From assembly GCA_965641885.1 (NCBI GenBank), contig OZ282574.1:744001-808000 (forward strand): a stretch of 64,000 nt of DNA, in the 5' to 3' direction. The notes beneath the pieces were generated by a model. The model was given only the letters and a program-made list of their open reading frames with translations, was not told where the DNA came from and did not search any database. Of this stretch, positions 49,824-59,190 are shown piece by piece. This DNA comes from Pseudophaeobacter sp965641885 (GTDB lineage Bacteria > Pseudomonadota > Alphaproteobacteria > Rhodobacterales > Rhodobacteraceae). The position numbers were made by a program, and so were the translations under genes. How positions within the stretch are numbered: the stretch's first letter is position 1; each line of letters opens with the position of its first letter.

Positions 49824-51440
49824 ATGAAACGGGAGTTTTCCATCTGGAGAATGTCCCATCTAGGGTATCTGATGGAGAAATTGGGACGGTTTTTTCTGGT
49901 TAGGCCGTATTGGCTGATCGTCGTTGTGGTCGTTGCACTGGTTGGTCTTCCCACCGCGATCTGGCTTGACCTTCGCAACCTGTCGGATGAAACGCTTCGT
50001 CGGCAGGCGAGTAGCCTCAATGGGATAATCACATCCGTCAGGTCCTACTATGCCAAAAACGTCGTGGCGCGGGTGGTGAATTCTGACACGGAAACGCAGG
50101 CCCTGCACAACTATCTTGACGTAGTCGGCGCTATCCCAATACCTGCGACCCTCTCGCTTGAACTGGGCGCTGAGATCGGCTCGCGTGAGGGCGACGTCCA
50201 GTATCGCTTTGTTTCGGATTACGCCTTTACCAATCGACCACCGCATATGCTCAACGGTTTTGAACGCGCTGCCTTGAGCGCGTTTCGTGCTGATCCACAG
50301 GGGGCGCAGTACATTGTGAATTCGACAGGCAATGTGTGGAACCGCGAAATTACTCTGGCGACACCTGTGGTAATGGCAGGCGGATGCGTCAGCTGCCACA
50401 ACTCCCATGCTGAGAGCCCCAAGACGGATTGGCGCGTGGGCGACATCCGCGCCTTGCAGACTGTCACCGTGCGTCAGCCGGTGACGCTCAATCTGTGGTC
50501 CTTTAAGTGGTTGCTGCTGTATTTTGCCATCGCCGGAACCATCGGACTGCTCTTTGCTGCGATGCAGTACAAGCTTGCAGGCCGGTTCAGCAAAATGAAC
50601 GACGAGCTGTCTGCAAACAATGAATTTCTCGCGGGGGTGTCGCTGAAGATCTCCAAGTACCTGTCGCCACAGGTCTATAAGTCGATCTTTTCGGGGGACA
50701 AGGATGCTTCAATTTCGACCGAGCGGAAAAAACTGACCGTCTTCTTTTCCGACATAAAGGATTTTACCGCCACGACAGAACGTATGCAGCCAGAAGAGCT
50801 GACAACGTTGTTGAACGAATATTTCACTGAGATGTCCCAAATCGCCGAGGCGCATGGGGCCACGATCGACAAATTCATTGGCGATGCGATTGTCGCATTC
50901 TTTGGCGATCCCGAAACCAAAGGCACCACCGAGGATGCGCGCGCCTGCGTTCGCATGGCCTTGGATATGCAGCGACGGCTCTTGGATCTGGGCAAGGTCT
51001 GGAACCAAAAGGGGCTGGAGCACCCGTTCAAAGCCCGCATGGGCATCAACACCGGGTTTTGCAACGTCGGGAATTTTGGCTCTAGCGAGCGGATGGACTA
51101 TACGATCATTGGAGCCGAGGCCAATTTAGCCGCACGTCTGGAAAGCATTGCAGAGCCGGGAGGCATTGTTCTGAGCTATGAGACCTATGCCCATGTGCGT
51201 GACATTGTTGACGCCGAGCCTTCCGAGCCTGTTAGCTTTAAGGGCATCGCACGCGAAATCATCCCCTACCACATCAAGGTTCAGGCGCCCGCAGGGGATT
51301 TGTCCGAAGCCTTGCCGGGGGAAGAGGGGGATATGCTGACGGTCGATTTAGGGGCTTTGGATGAAACTGCGAGAGCCAGGCTCCGCGCGACCATTCAAGA
51401 CGCCCTGCGCAAGGCGCACCCGCCGCATAGAGCCGACTGA
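49824..51440 (+). CDS. Adenylate/guanylate cyclase with DUF3365 (Tll0287-like) c-type haem sensor domain
   Basis: A 538-residue class III nucleotide cyclase. A membrane helix (about 22-45) precedes a periplasmic DUF3365 domain with the haem-attachment motif CVSCH at residues 188-192. A second membrane helix (about 222-245) and a linker lead to the cyclase domain from about 290, with VFFSDIKDFTA (metal Asp), DKFIGDAIVAFFGDP (second metal Asp) and the nucleotide/transition-state region YTIIGAEANLAARLE. It likely makes cAMP in response to redox, gas or small ligands sensed at the haem. ATGs at 49848 and 49872 are alternative starts. It is monocistronic. Confidence 0.88.
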   Translation: MKREFSIWRMSHLGYLMEKLGRFFLVRPYWLIVVVVVALVGLPTAIWLDLRNLSDETLRRQASSLNGIITSVRSYYAKNVVARVVNSDTETQALHNYLDVVGAIPIPATLSLELGAEIGSREGDVQYRFVSDYAFTNRPPHMLNGFERAALSAFRADPQGAQYIVNSTGNVWNREITLATPVVMAGGCVSCHNSHAESPKTDWRVGDIRALQTVTVRQPVTLNLWSFKWLLLYFAIAGTIGLLFAAMQYKLAGRFSKMNDELSANNEFLAGVSLKISKYLSPQVYKSIFSGDKDASISTERKKLTVFFSDIKDFTATTERMQPEELTTLLNEYFTEMSQIAEAHGATIDKFIGDAIVAFFGDPETKGTTEDARACVRMALDMQRRLLDLGKVWNQKGLEHPFKARMGINTGFCNVGNFGSSERMDYTIIGAEANLAARLESIAEPGGIVLSYETYAHVRDIVDAEPSEPVSFKGIAREIIPYHIKVQAPAGDLSEALPGEEGDMLTVDLGALDETARARLRATIQDALRKAHPPHRAD

Positions 51441-51865
51441 CGGAGATGGCTTTATAGGCCGCACAACAGAGACCTGTTTCGCCAACAGCTGGATTGAGGA
51501 TGCGGTGACCTATCCGGCTTTGAGAACGCGTCTTGGTTTGGAGAATAAGTCCGCTTGTTTTGGGGAGTAAGTCTGCTGAGCGAGCAGCCCGGATTCAGGG
51601 AGGAGAACAACCGGGCTGCTGCTTCGTTAGGCTCTCCTAACCCTAGGGTTTGAGTGCTTACTGAGAGGTTAATACTTCGGACGTTTAACGCACATTTTAC
51701 GATGCATAGGGGTTTTCCCTGCCGCCACCTGTCGATATCGGCGACTTCGTTGCGGGCTTTAGCCGGCGGCGAATTCCAACTCGCTTCTAGGGTTCAGTAT
51801 CGGTATAGACAGGTTTGACAGAGGCGGCGTGGGGACCCTTCTGAACCAGGAAAGGGCAGAGCGAG
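51441..51865. other. Gap before the NeuD-like gene, with a stem-loop
   Basis: About 425 bases without a gene. A 10-bp perfect stem (51583-51592 with 51611-51620, AGCAGCCCGG type) with an 18-base loop could terminate transcription from either side. Promoter sequences for the small glycan operon should lie near 51780-51850; I see no clear operator. Confidence 0.45.
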
Positions 51866-52540
51866 ATGTCCAAGAGACTATTGATCATCGGGGCCGGCGA
51901 ATTTGCCGATATCGCCTATGAGTATTTCACCGTCGATAGCGACTACGAGGTTGTGGGCTTTGCCGTTGAACGAGAGTTCCTGACTGAAGATACCAAATTC
52001 GGCCTGCCGGTGGTGGCGCTGGAGGAGGCTGACGCGACCTTTGACCCCAAGGATACAGAGGCGCATGTCGCGGTGACCTCCACCCAGTTGAACCGGGTGC
52101 GTGCCCGGCTGATAGGGGCGGCCAGGGCCAAGGGCTACAGGCTGGCCAGCTTTATCAGCCCGCATGCCTTTGTCTGGCGCACGGCCGAGATCGGCGAGAA
52201 TGCCTTTATCTTTGAGGACAATACGATCCAGCACGGCGTCAGGATCGGAGATGGCTGTGTGCTGTGGTCTGGCAATCACATCGGTCACCAGACCCGGATT
52301 GGGGACTACTGCTTTTTGTCGTCCCATGTGGTGATCTCGGGCTATTGCACCATTGGCGCCAGCTGCTTTTTGGGGGTGAACGCCACCTTTGCGGATAATG
52401 TCACGCTGGGCGATGACTGCTTTGTCGGCATGGCGGCTGTGGTCAACAAGAGCTTTGACGCAAAGGGCCTCATCCTGAACGGCCACCCGGCAGAGGCCTC
52501 AAGGGTCTCGTCCTACCGCTACTATAAGATCAAGGTCTGA
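51866..52540 (+). CDS. NeuD/PglD-like sugar O/N-acyltransferase
   Basis: A 224-residue two-domain acyltransferase. The N-terminal Rossmann-like PglD domain reads LLIIGAGEFADIAYEYF, and from about residue 90 a left-handed beta-helix with hexapeptide repeats follows (IGENAFIFEDNTIQHGVRIGDGCVLWSGNHIGHQTRIG...). The His in GNHIGHQTRIG fits the catalytic His of NeuD/PglD. It transfers acetyl or another acyl group to an amino- or deoxy-sugar. It starts a three-gene unit with one-base spacing to the next gene. Confidence 0.85.
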   Translation: MSKRLLIIGAGEFADIAYEYFTVDSDYEVVGFAVEREFLTEDTKFGLPVVALEEADATFDPKDTEAHVAVTSTQLNRVRARLIGAARAKGYRLASFISPHAFVWRTAEIGENAFIFEDNTIQHGVRIGDGCVLWSGNHIGHQTRIGDYCFLSSHVVISGYCTIGASCFLGVNATFADNVTLGDDCFVGMAAVVNKSFDAKGLILNGHPAEASRVSSYRYYKIKV

Positions 52541-52541
52541 G

Positions 52542-53471
52542 ATGGGCTGGCGCAAAGAGGGCCTGGTCTATTGCCCCGAAGCCGCGTCCAGCTGGGCGCA
52601 GCATTCCTTTATGACCCCCTGTCCCTGGATGCGGGACGACGCGACCATCCGCCTGTTTGGCGGCATACGCGATGCTGAGGGGATCAGCCGTATCGGCTGG
52701 GTTGATGTGGATGCCACGGACCCCACCAAGGTCAAAGCCGTGTCGCCAAATCCCGTGCTGGATCTTGGCGCGCCGGGCATGTTTGACGACAATGGCGTAA
52801 TCCTTGGCGATGTGATCGAGGTGGCTCCGGACGAGCTGCGGATGTATTATGTCGGCTTCCAGCTGGTAGCCAAGGCCAAGTTTCTGGCCTTTACCGGCGT
52901 GGCAATCAGCCGGGATCGCGGAGAGAGCTTTCAGCGGCTGCAGCAGACCCCGGTCATTGATCGCTGCCCTCAGGGACAATTTATCGGCGCATTGCATTCT
53001 ATAGCGCAGCTGCCGGATGGTAGTTTTCGGGCTTGGATCTCCCGGGGGCGGGGCTGGCAAGACATAGACGGGCGGCTGTATCCGCAGTATGATTGCTGGA
53101 CCCTGACCAGCGCCGATGGGCTGCGCTTTGACAACAGCCAGGCGGTGCAGATCATTACGCCAAACGCGCAGGAATACCGCATTGGCCGGCCGCGTGCGAC
53201 GGCGCTGCCAGATGGCACGTGGGAGCTGCGGGCCACCTCGGACACGCTGTCCAAACAATACGAGAGTTTTCGGTTCATATCCCCCGACGGGGTCAGTTTC
53301 ACCCGCACCGATGAGGTTGAACTGCCGCGCGGTGATGCAGGAGAGTGGGACAGCGACATGACCTGCTATCCGGCAAAGATTACCACGCCGGCAGGCGCGC
53401 AGTATCTGTTCTTCAATGGCAATGATATGGGACGTACCGGGATGGGTGTCGCCCGCTGGGTCGCCGCATGA
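52542..53471 (+). CDS. Five-bladed beta-propeller glycosidase-like protein
   Basis: A 309-residue protein with propeller-like blades: FGGIRDAEGISRIGWVDVD, LRMYYVGFQLVAKAKFLAF, GVAISRDRGESFQRL, RPRATALPDGTWEL and a final YLFFNGNDMGRTGMG. The pattern resembles GH43/GH130-type or glucosyl-hydrolase-like proteins found in polysaccharide clusters. It lacks a signal peptide, and I cannot identify catalytic carboxylates with confidence. The start follows the upstream stop by one base and the end overlaps the next gene by four bases, so all three are co-translated. Confidence 0.65.
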   Translation: MGWRKEGLVYCPEAASSWAQHSFMTPCPWMRDDATIRLFGGIRDAEGISRIGWVDVDATDPTKVKAVSPNPVLDLGAPGMFDDNGVILGDVIEVAPDELRMYYVGFQLVAKAKFLAFTGVAISRDRGESFQRLQQTPVIDRCPQGQFIGALHSIAQLPDGSFRAWISRGRGWQDIDGRLYPQYDCWTLTSADGLRFDNSQAVQIITPNAQEYRIGRPRATALPDGTWELRATSDTLSKQYESFRFISPDGVSFTRTDEVELPRGDAGEWDSDMTCYPAKITTPAGAQYLFFNGNDMGRTGMGVARWVAA

Positions 53472-54442
53472 ACGATGCACTGACGATCCGCCGGTACGGA
53501 GCTGAGGACGCCCCAGTCTGGAACGCTTTTGTGGCCCAGTCGCGCAATGGCACCTTTTTGCTCAACCGGGACTTTATGGAGTATCACGCGCATCTGTTTG
53601 AGGATCATTCGCTGATCATTGAACGGGGTGGTAAGGTGCTGGCGCTTTTGCCTGCCAATCTGGTCGAAACGGGGGCTGGTGACCAAGGCCCTGCGTATCA
53701 GTTGCACTCACATGGCGGGCTGACCTATGGCGGGTTGATCTATGGCACTGCCATGTCTGCCGCGCTGATGGTCGAGATCATCGCGGCGTTGCGCCAGAGC
53801 CTGCGCACCCTTGGTATCTCAGAGATGCTGTACAAACCGGTGCCGCATATCTTTCATCAGGCAGCCAGCGAAGAGGATCTCTATGCACTGCTGCAGGATG
53901 GTGCACGTCTGGTTCGTACGGATCTGTCATCGGCTCTGGCGATTGGCGGCCCGGTTGCCTTTTCCAAATCAAAACGCCAGGGCGCGCGGCGGGCCGAAAA
54001 GGCCGGGCTTAGCGTGCACCGTTCAGAGGATTTTGCCGCGTTCTGGCAAATCCTGACAGCGCGGTTAGACGAGGCGCATGATGCCGCGCCGACCCACAGC
54101 CTGACTGAGATTGAATTGCTCAAGGCGCGTTTTGACGCTGAAATCCAGCTGTTTGTCGCCCAGGGCGATGGCGTCGTGCAGGGCGGGCTGGTGGTCTTTG
54201 ACTGCGGCCAGGTGGTGCATGTGCAATATATGGCAACCACCGAGGCAGGGCGCAACAATGCTGCCCTGGATCTGATCATCGAGCACCTTGTGACAGAGGT
54301 CTATCCGGATCGGGCCTGGTTGAACTTTGGCATTTCGACCACCGATGCAGGGCGGGTTTTGAATGTGGGCCTGTCGCGGCAAAAAGAGATGTTTGGCGCC
54401 CGTGGCATCCTGTTTCAACACTACGCCTGGGATCTGACATAA
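53468..54442 (+). CDS. GNAT/FemAB-like acyltransferase
   Basis: A 324-residue tandem-GNAT protein. The N-terminal half opens AVWNAFVAQSRNGTFLLNRDFMEYH, typical of FemAB-like proteins of glycan clusters; the C-terminal half has FVAQGDGVVQGGLVVFDCGQVVHVQYMAT and ARNNAALDLIIEHL-type CoA-binding segments near residue 245. It probably acylates an amino-sugar or transfers an amino acid to a surface glycan. It overlaps the propeller gene by four bases (ATGA). The GT2 gene that follows is convergent. Confidence 0.75.
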   Translation: MNDALTIRRYGAEDAPVWNAFVAQSRNGTFLLNRDFMEYHAHLFEDHSLIIERGGKVLALLPANLVETGAGDQGPAYQLHSHGGLTYGGLIYGTAMSAALMVEIIAALRQSLRTLGISEMLYKPVPHIFHQAASEEDLYALLQDGARLVRTDLSSALAIGGPVAFSKSKRQGARRAEKAGLSVHRSEDFAAFWQILTARLDEAHDAAPTHSLTEIELLKARFDAEIQLFVAQGDGVVQGGLVVFDCGQVVHVQYMATTEAGRNNAALDLIIEHLVTEVYPDRAWLNFGISTTDAGRVLNVGLSRQKEMFGARGILFQHYAWDLT

Positions 54443-54501
54443 CCCGAGAGACGCAGCAGCGCGAGTTGCTGGATGTTTTTTCGTCCCAAAACAGGGACTG
54501 T

Positions 54502-55491
54502 TTATGACGCGGTGGTTTGGCGGCTGCGTCTGAGGTTTTTACCCATCCGGCGGCGTTCTGAGATCAAAAGCCGCAGCGCCAATACGGGCTGCGAAACATG
54601 CCTGAACAAAAAGGTCGACAGCGGCAGATCATTGGCCTCTAGCCGCAGTTGAGCCTCGTTCAGGCAGTGTTCCAACACCGCAAAGACCGCATGCGTGGGC
54701 GCGAGCCCGGCCGTTTTGGCATCTGCCTGGCGCAGTTTGAAGGTATTGCAAATACGAGTGAGCTCACGGTGGCGGTGCGCGGTCCAGTCGGCGCGGTTTT
54801 TGATGTGGCGCGGCAGCTTGCTGATGCCGACCTCGGTGCGGTAGGCGACCAGTGGGGCGTCGACAAAACCCACCCGGTCCAGCAAACTGGCCCGAAAGCC
54901 AAGGATCAGATCCTCAAAAACGCCCAGATTGGGCACCGGGCCAAAAATGTCGAACAATTCCCGCGACCAGCAGGCTGTGGCTCCGATATAGAGCGACTGG
55001 GACTTGGCGGCAGCGCACAGATCGCGGGGCTGCTGCAGTTGTATCCCTGTGTGGCGGGTGTCGTCCTGCACGCCGTGCTCCGTCAGAATGTCGACACGGG
55101 CGTGCACCAGCAGCGGGTTTTGCGCGTCGAACATCTGCAGGACCCGCGTAACCCGGTCCGGGTAGGAGACATCGTCGCCTGAACCAGCAATATGGATGTC
55201 GCCCTTTGCCATTGCGATGCAGGCATTCAAATGCGGGTTCACGCCCATGTTTTGGGCGTTTTGATTCAGGGTGACCAGGTGTGGCCCGGAATAGTTTGCA
55301 GCAACCTTCTGGATGATTTCCCATGTTCGGTCGGTCGAGCGATCATCCGAAATCAGAATCTCGACCGGCTCGCAGTCCTGCGCCAAGGCTGCACTGAAGG
55401 CCTCCTCGATATAGGCCTCCTGATTGTAGACAAGGAGGATAAAGGACGCCCGGGGATTGGCTACCATTGGAAGTTCCTTGCAGGCATTCAC
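54502..55491 (-). CDS. Family 2 glycosyltransferase
   Basis: A 329-residue GT2 enzyme. SFILLVYNQEAYIEEAFSAAL near residue 15, VEILISDDRSTDRTWEI near 45 and the metal-binding HIAGSGDDVSYPDRV near 100 define the fold. The start may be ATG 55491 or 55467 (MVANPRAS); the latter sits right before the first strand. It is convergent with the NeuD/propeller/GNAT operon and probably works on the same surface glycan. It lacks the C-terminal extension seen in the GT2 protein at 12452. Confidence 0.88.
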   Translation of the reverse strand: MNACKELPMVANPRASFILLVYNQEAYIEEAFSAALAQDCEPVEILISDDRSTDRTWEIIQKVAANYSGPHLVTLNQNAQNMGVNPHLNACIAMAKGDIHIAGSGDDVSYPDRVTRVLQMFDAQNPLLVHARVDILTEHGVQDDTRHTGIQLQQPRDLCAAAKSQSLYIGATACWSRELFDIFGPVPNLGVFEDLILGFRASLLDRVGFVDAPLVAYRTEVGISKLPRHIKNRADWTAHRHRELTRICNTFKLRQADAKTAGLAPTHAVFAVLEHCLNEAQLRLEANDLPLSTFLFRHVSQPVLALRLLISERRRMGKNLRRSRQTTAS

Positions 55492-56276
55492 GGATCCAGT
55501 ACCAGTTCGCCCCTGTTAATAGGCGGGCATCGGGACATGTCAAGCCGGTAGGCGCCGCGCGAGATGGACTGCTCCGTGCACAGGTTCTCCCTGGGTTTTA
55601 CGAGGGCCCGCCAGGCGCCGCCGACCGGATGTGCAGCCCAGCCTATTCCAGATAAAGGGCGTCTGATTTATCGCGACCATGTTAATTGGCTGAGGTGCTG
55701 ACGCGGCTCACAGCTGTCACGGCCTCGCCTGTTTAAAAGACACAGATAGACACAACGGCCCTGGTGGAATCATAGAGACCGAACTGGGTCTCTTTTTGTC
55801 GAAAGGCAAAGCCTTGGCCTGTCTGGGAGATGTTTACTAAAATTGAAATTGTAAAGAGGCGCAAAAAGCTGCCGCCTGACAGAGAATGCGACACCTTGAG
55901 CAGAGTGTTTCTCACCCGGCTCCGATCCAAGAGTCTTGCACTTACCGAAGTTCTACATCTGATATTCGGAAGGCTTGCGAAACGCAGAGGGGTCATTATT
56001 CATGATGGATTTCAATATTTTATGTATTTTTTACGTCTCATCGCGGTTTTTTTGCGTCTGGGACTGACCTTTTGGTAAAGGCGATAGTTCAACAAAAATC
56101 CTTTGGGCCTGAAGGGGGGGGCGAAGATGCCCCTCTTTCCTGCCCTGATGCAACGCTCGCAAGAGGTGCGTGTCCCAAGGTCAAAAAACACTTAAAGGCT
56201 GAGTGCCCCGATTAAGTAATCCTGTATTAAGGAGACTATGGTTCTGTGCCCTTGTAGTTTTTCTGAGGAGCGAAAC
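55492..56276. other. Gene-poor stretch upstream of the binding-protein gene
   Basis: About 785 bases. It holds an intrinsic terminator on the + strand (listed separately) and an 82-codon open frame at 55830 (basic N-terminal half, hydrophobic C-terminal end) with no recognised family and a weak ribosome site, which I did not call. The right end carries the promoter and a GAGGAG ribosome site for the gene at 56277. Confidence 0.45.
55774..55797 (+). terminator. Orphan intrinsic terminator
   Basis: Stem AGAGACC (55774-55780), six-base loop, GGTCTCT (55787-55793), then TTTT. This is the only hairpin with a proper T-run that I found in the window. No + strand gene precedes it; the upstream gene is on the other strand. 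It may end a small RNA. Confidence 0.7.
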
Positions 56277-57053
56277 ATGAAGTTCGGAATTGCAGCAATT
56301 GTGTCTGCGTCATTAATTTCTCTTTCGAGCGCCGCAATGGCAGCCGAGGTCAAGGTAATGGCAGGCGATCTGCCTCCTATGGTTCAAAAGGACGGAACAG
56401 GGCGGGAAGCCGAAATCATTTCGACCGTGCTTGGGCATTGCGGACATACAGCGGTTTTTGTTGTGCAGCCTTTTACCCGTCATTGGCAGTCCTTTGACAG
56501 TGGCACCGGTGATGCCGTTGCAACAGTGCCTGTTGGAATGCCAACCGCTGGAACGCAAACCAAATCTTATATTTCGTACCAGAATGGGGTTTCGTATTTG
56601 ACCTCTTCCGATCATGAGGCGGCGTCTCTGTCTGACCTGAATGGCTGGAACATTGTCGCCTTTGAGGGCGCCAGCAATATTATTCCGGGTCTTGGTGGCG
56701 AAACCTCCGCGTTCAAATCCTATCGTGAAATGGCGGATCAGAAAACCCAGAGCAAACTGCTCTATGGCAAGCGCGTCGATGGTATCCTTGGCGACGGTAT
56801 GCTGTTTGCTGAGTTTGCGCGACAGCTTCAGGAGGCAGGGGCCTCTGCGGGTGTTGATGCAAGCCAGTCGATTGAATTCCGCGCAATTTTTGAGCCAAGT
56901 CCCTATGCTATGAGCTTTAGGGACCCGGCAATGGCAGCCGATTTTGATCGCTGTTTTTCTGAGCTGGATCAGGCCGGGACAATTGCCGAAATCAACACCA
57001 GATGGACAGACAAGTATCGTGCCGCTTTGGGCGACAACTACATGTCTTACTAA
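56277..57053 (+). CDS. Periplasmic solute-binding protein (amino-acid ABC type)
   Basis: A 258-residue binding protein. The signal peptide covers about 1-22 (ending AAMA-A), followed by EVKVMAGDLPPMVQKDGTGREAEIISTVLGHCG, a family-3 opening, and VATVPVGMPTAGTQTKSYISY near residue 80. There are no transporter genes next to it. A chemoreceptor gene follows 188 bases downstream, so it may supply ligand to that receptor. GAGGAGCG precedes the ATG at 56277; the frame from 56238 is longer but starts before the signal peptide. Confidence 0.85.
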   Translation: MKFGIAAIVSASLISLSSAAMAAEVKVMAGDLPPMVQKDGTGREAEIISTVLGHCGHTAVFVVQPFTRHWQSFDSGTGDAVATVPVGMPTAGTQTKSYISYQNGVSYLTSSDHEAASLSDLNGWNIVAFEGASNIIPGLGGETSAFKSYREMADQKTQSKLLYGKRVDGILGDGMLFAEFARQLQEAGASAGVDASQSIEFRAIFEPSPYAMSFRDPAMAADFDRCFSELDQAGTIAEINTRWTDKYRAALGDNYMSY

Positions 57054-57060
57054 GGGTGCA

Positions 57061-57119
57061 CCGCTGTTCTTTGACCTGTTTGCGCAAACAGAGATTTGAA
57101 CAGCGGCTCCTTCTCTTTT
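57061..57119 (+). terminator. Stem-loop with T-rich tail after the binding-protein gene
   Basis: CCGCTGTTC (57061-57069) pairs with GAACAGCGG (57098-57106), with an inner CTGTTTG/CAAACAG hairpin in the loop, followed by the pyrimidine-rich CTCCTTCTCTTTT. It lies 7 bases after the stop and separates the binding-protein message from the chemoreceptor gene. Confidence 0.55.
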
Positions 57120-57241
57120 CGAGCTGAGCCACAGTAACGCTAAACCCAGTGTAGAGTGCTTTCGAGCCGTCGCACGTTTTGCCAGAATACTACGCAGACC
57201 AAACCATCTCACCAGACTAGCCCCCGCAATTGGAGCCGAAA

Positions 57242-59047
57242 ATGATACGCCAGATAAAAAGCCTTTTTGGCATGTCCATAAAAAAGAAACTGCTCTTGCC
57301 AATTTTGGCCTGCATCGTCATTTCAAATGTCGCGTATACGGTTTTTTGGGCGTCAAAACACAGCAGCGCATTGATCGAGGCCTTTGACAAAGAGGTGAGT
57401 TTGGCACAACGCTTCGTCAATCCACCTGTTGCTGCTGCGGTTTGGGATTTTAACAGCGACGCCGCCCTGGGGGCAATTCAGGGCGTCGCAGAGATGAAAA
57501 CTGCACTGTTCGCCCAGGCGGTTGTGGACAATGCAAGTTTCGCTGAAGTGTTCGTGAATGAAGAGCGGCGCGAAGAGTTTGCACAGGAAATTGCGACTAT
57601 TCTGGAAGATGAGAGCGCTGAAAAAACGATAGAGATCAATCAGGTCGTCTATGTGAAGTTCCCTCTGGTACTGGCTGATGGAACATCGGTCGGCCAGATG
57701 GTGATGGGTTTTGACATCAGCGGCATTCATGAAACCGTGTCATCTCTTTATATCCAATGTGCCATTATCGGCCTGGCTGTCGTGCTGCTGATTGGGGTGA
57801 TTGTCTACCTGTCTGCGGCCTCTGTCACGCGTCCGCTGGATCGCATTGTTGACCGGATTGACACCCTTCGCAGTGGCGATCTGGAAAGCCCGGTCCCTGA
57901 AAAACGCCGGGGCGATGAGCTGGGGCGTTTGGCGGCTGCGGTTGTCGAATTTGTTGACGCCATGCGTGCCAATGCGGAGATGGAAGAAAAATCCCGTGCC
58001 GATGCGGCTGAACAGGCCGGTGTGGTTGTTGAATTGGCAAATGGTCTGAACAACCTGTCCAAGGGCAACCTTTCCTACCGTATCAACAAAGAGATGAGCC
58101 CCCAATATACCTCCCTGCGCTCTGACTTTAACAAGACTGCGGAAACGCTTGATGATCTGATTGGCCGCGTTCTGGTCACCATTTCGCAGATGGATCAGCA
58201 GATTGGTGAAATGGCCTCCGGGACGGATGATTTGTCGCAACGTACCGAAAATCAGGCTGCAACTCTCGAAGAGACAGCGGCTGCACTGGACAGCATTACC
58301 TCAAGCGTCCGCACAGCGACCACGCAGACAAAAGAGGTCGAAGGCACAATTCAGGACACCACAACCGAAGCTATGCGCAGTGGCGACATCGTGAAACGTA
58401 CGGTGCAGGCGATGAAGGAAATTGATGAATCCTCTGAACAGATCTCTGCGATCAACAGTGTGATTGATGACATTTCCTTCCAGACCAGCCTTCTGGCGCT
58501 GAACGCCGGGGTAGAAGCGGCCAGAGCCGGAGAAGTTGGCCGTGGCTTTGCGGTTGTTGCTTCCGAAGTACGCTCGCTGGCGCTCAAATCGGCCAATTCG
58601 GCCAATGAAATTCGTGAGCTCATTCGAACCAGCTCTGAAAAGGTAAAAGTGGGTGTGGAATTGGTCGATGAGGCCGGTAAGTCTCTGGATGAGATCATTG
58701 CGAAAATCCAATCGGTTTCCGCGCTTACGACCCAGATTGCCGCCTCCTCTGGTGAACAGGCCTCGACGATCTCTGAGATCAACGCTGGCATGATAGAGCT
58801 GGACCGCGTCACGCAACAAAACGCCAGCATGGTGCTGAAATCGAGCGATCAGGGCAAAAGCCTTCAGCAGGCCGCCTCTGAGCTGGCGGAACTTGTGGCG
58901 GGGCTGAAACCTTCGGTACAGGATGGCACGACGGAGACGCAGGCTGACAGTGCAGCCGAGACGCACAGCGATGCCGGTTGGGAAGACGAAGGCTGGGACG
59001 ATAGTTTTGACTCCCAGGACTTTGATCAGGATAAAAGAGCTGGCTAA
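57242..59047 (+). CDS. Methyl-accepting chemotaxis protein
   Basis: A 601-residue chemoreceptor. Membrane helices lie at about 17-37 and 165-190, enclosing a 130-residue periplasmic sensor. HAMP follows (about 190-243), then a second HAMP-like linker and the signalling domain with the invariant tip DISFQTSLLALNAGVEAARAGEVGRGFAVVA near residue 412. Methylation helices flank the tip. The acidic tail (EDEGWDDS near 582) differs from the NWETF CheR-tether of enterics. It starts at 57242, after the binding-protein gene, and could sense that protein's ligand. No che genes are in the window. Confidence 0.92.
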   Translation: MIRQIKSLFGMSIKKKLLLPILACIVISNVAYTVFWASKHSSALIEAFDKEVSLAQRFVNPPVAAAVWDFNSDAALGAIQGVAEMKTALFAQAVVDNASFAEVFVNEERREEFAQEIATILEDESAEKTIEINQVVYVKFPLVLADGTSVGQMVMGFDISGIHETVSSLYIQCAIIGLAVVLLIGVIVYLSAASVTRPLDRIVDRIDTLRSGDLESPVPEKRRGDELGRLAAAVVEFVDAMRANAEMEEKSRADAAEQAGVVVELANGLNNLSKGNLSYRINKEMSPQYTSLRSDFNKTAETLDDLIGRVLVTISQMDQQIGEMASGTDDLSQRTENQAATLEETAAALDSITSSVRTATTQTKEVEGTIQDTTTEAMRSGDIVKRTVQAMKEIDESSEQISAINSVIDDISFQTSLLALNAGVEAARAGEVGRGFAVVASEVRSLALKSANSANEIRELIRTSSEKVKVGVELVDEAGKSLDEIIAKIQSVSALTTQIAASSGEQASTISEINAGMIELDRVTQQNASMVLKSSDQGKSLQQAASELAELVAGLKPSVQDGTTETQADSAAETHSDAGWEDEGWDDSFDSQDFDQDKRAG

Positions 59048-59190
59048 GGCCCGCTAGGCGGCTCAGCACAAGTAGGGCCCGTGCTTGCACCTTGCCTCGG
59101 CTAGGGCGGGCTTGAGGCGATACTCTCTCCAGGACGCGCGCGCGACTGAGCCCTCAGGTGAGCACTCAGTTTAGCGCTGGGTCAGAGACT

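Noticed and set aside
52530..53480. 316-codon minus-strand open frame
   Set aside because: Shadow of the propeller-protein gene, which is coupled to its neighbours by overlaps.
55830..56078. 82-codon + strand open frame
   Set aside because: Weak ribosome site, odd composition and no recognised family; not called as a gene.
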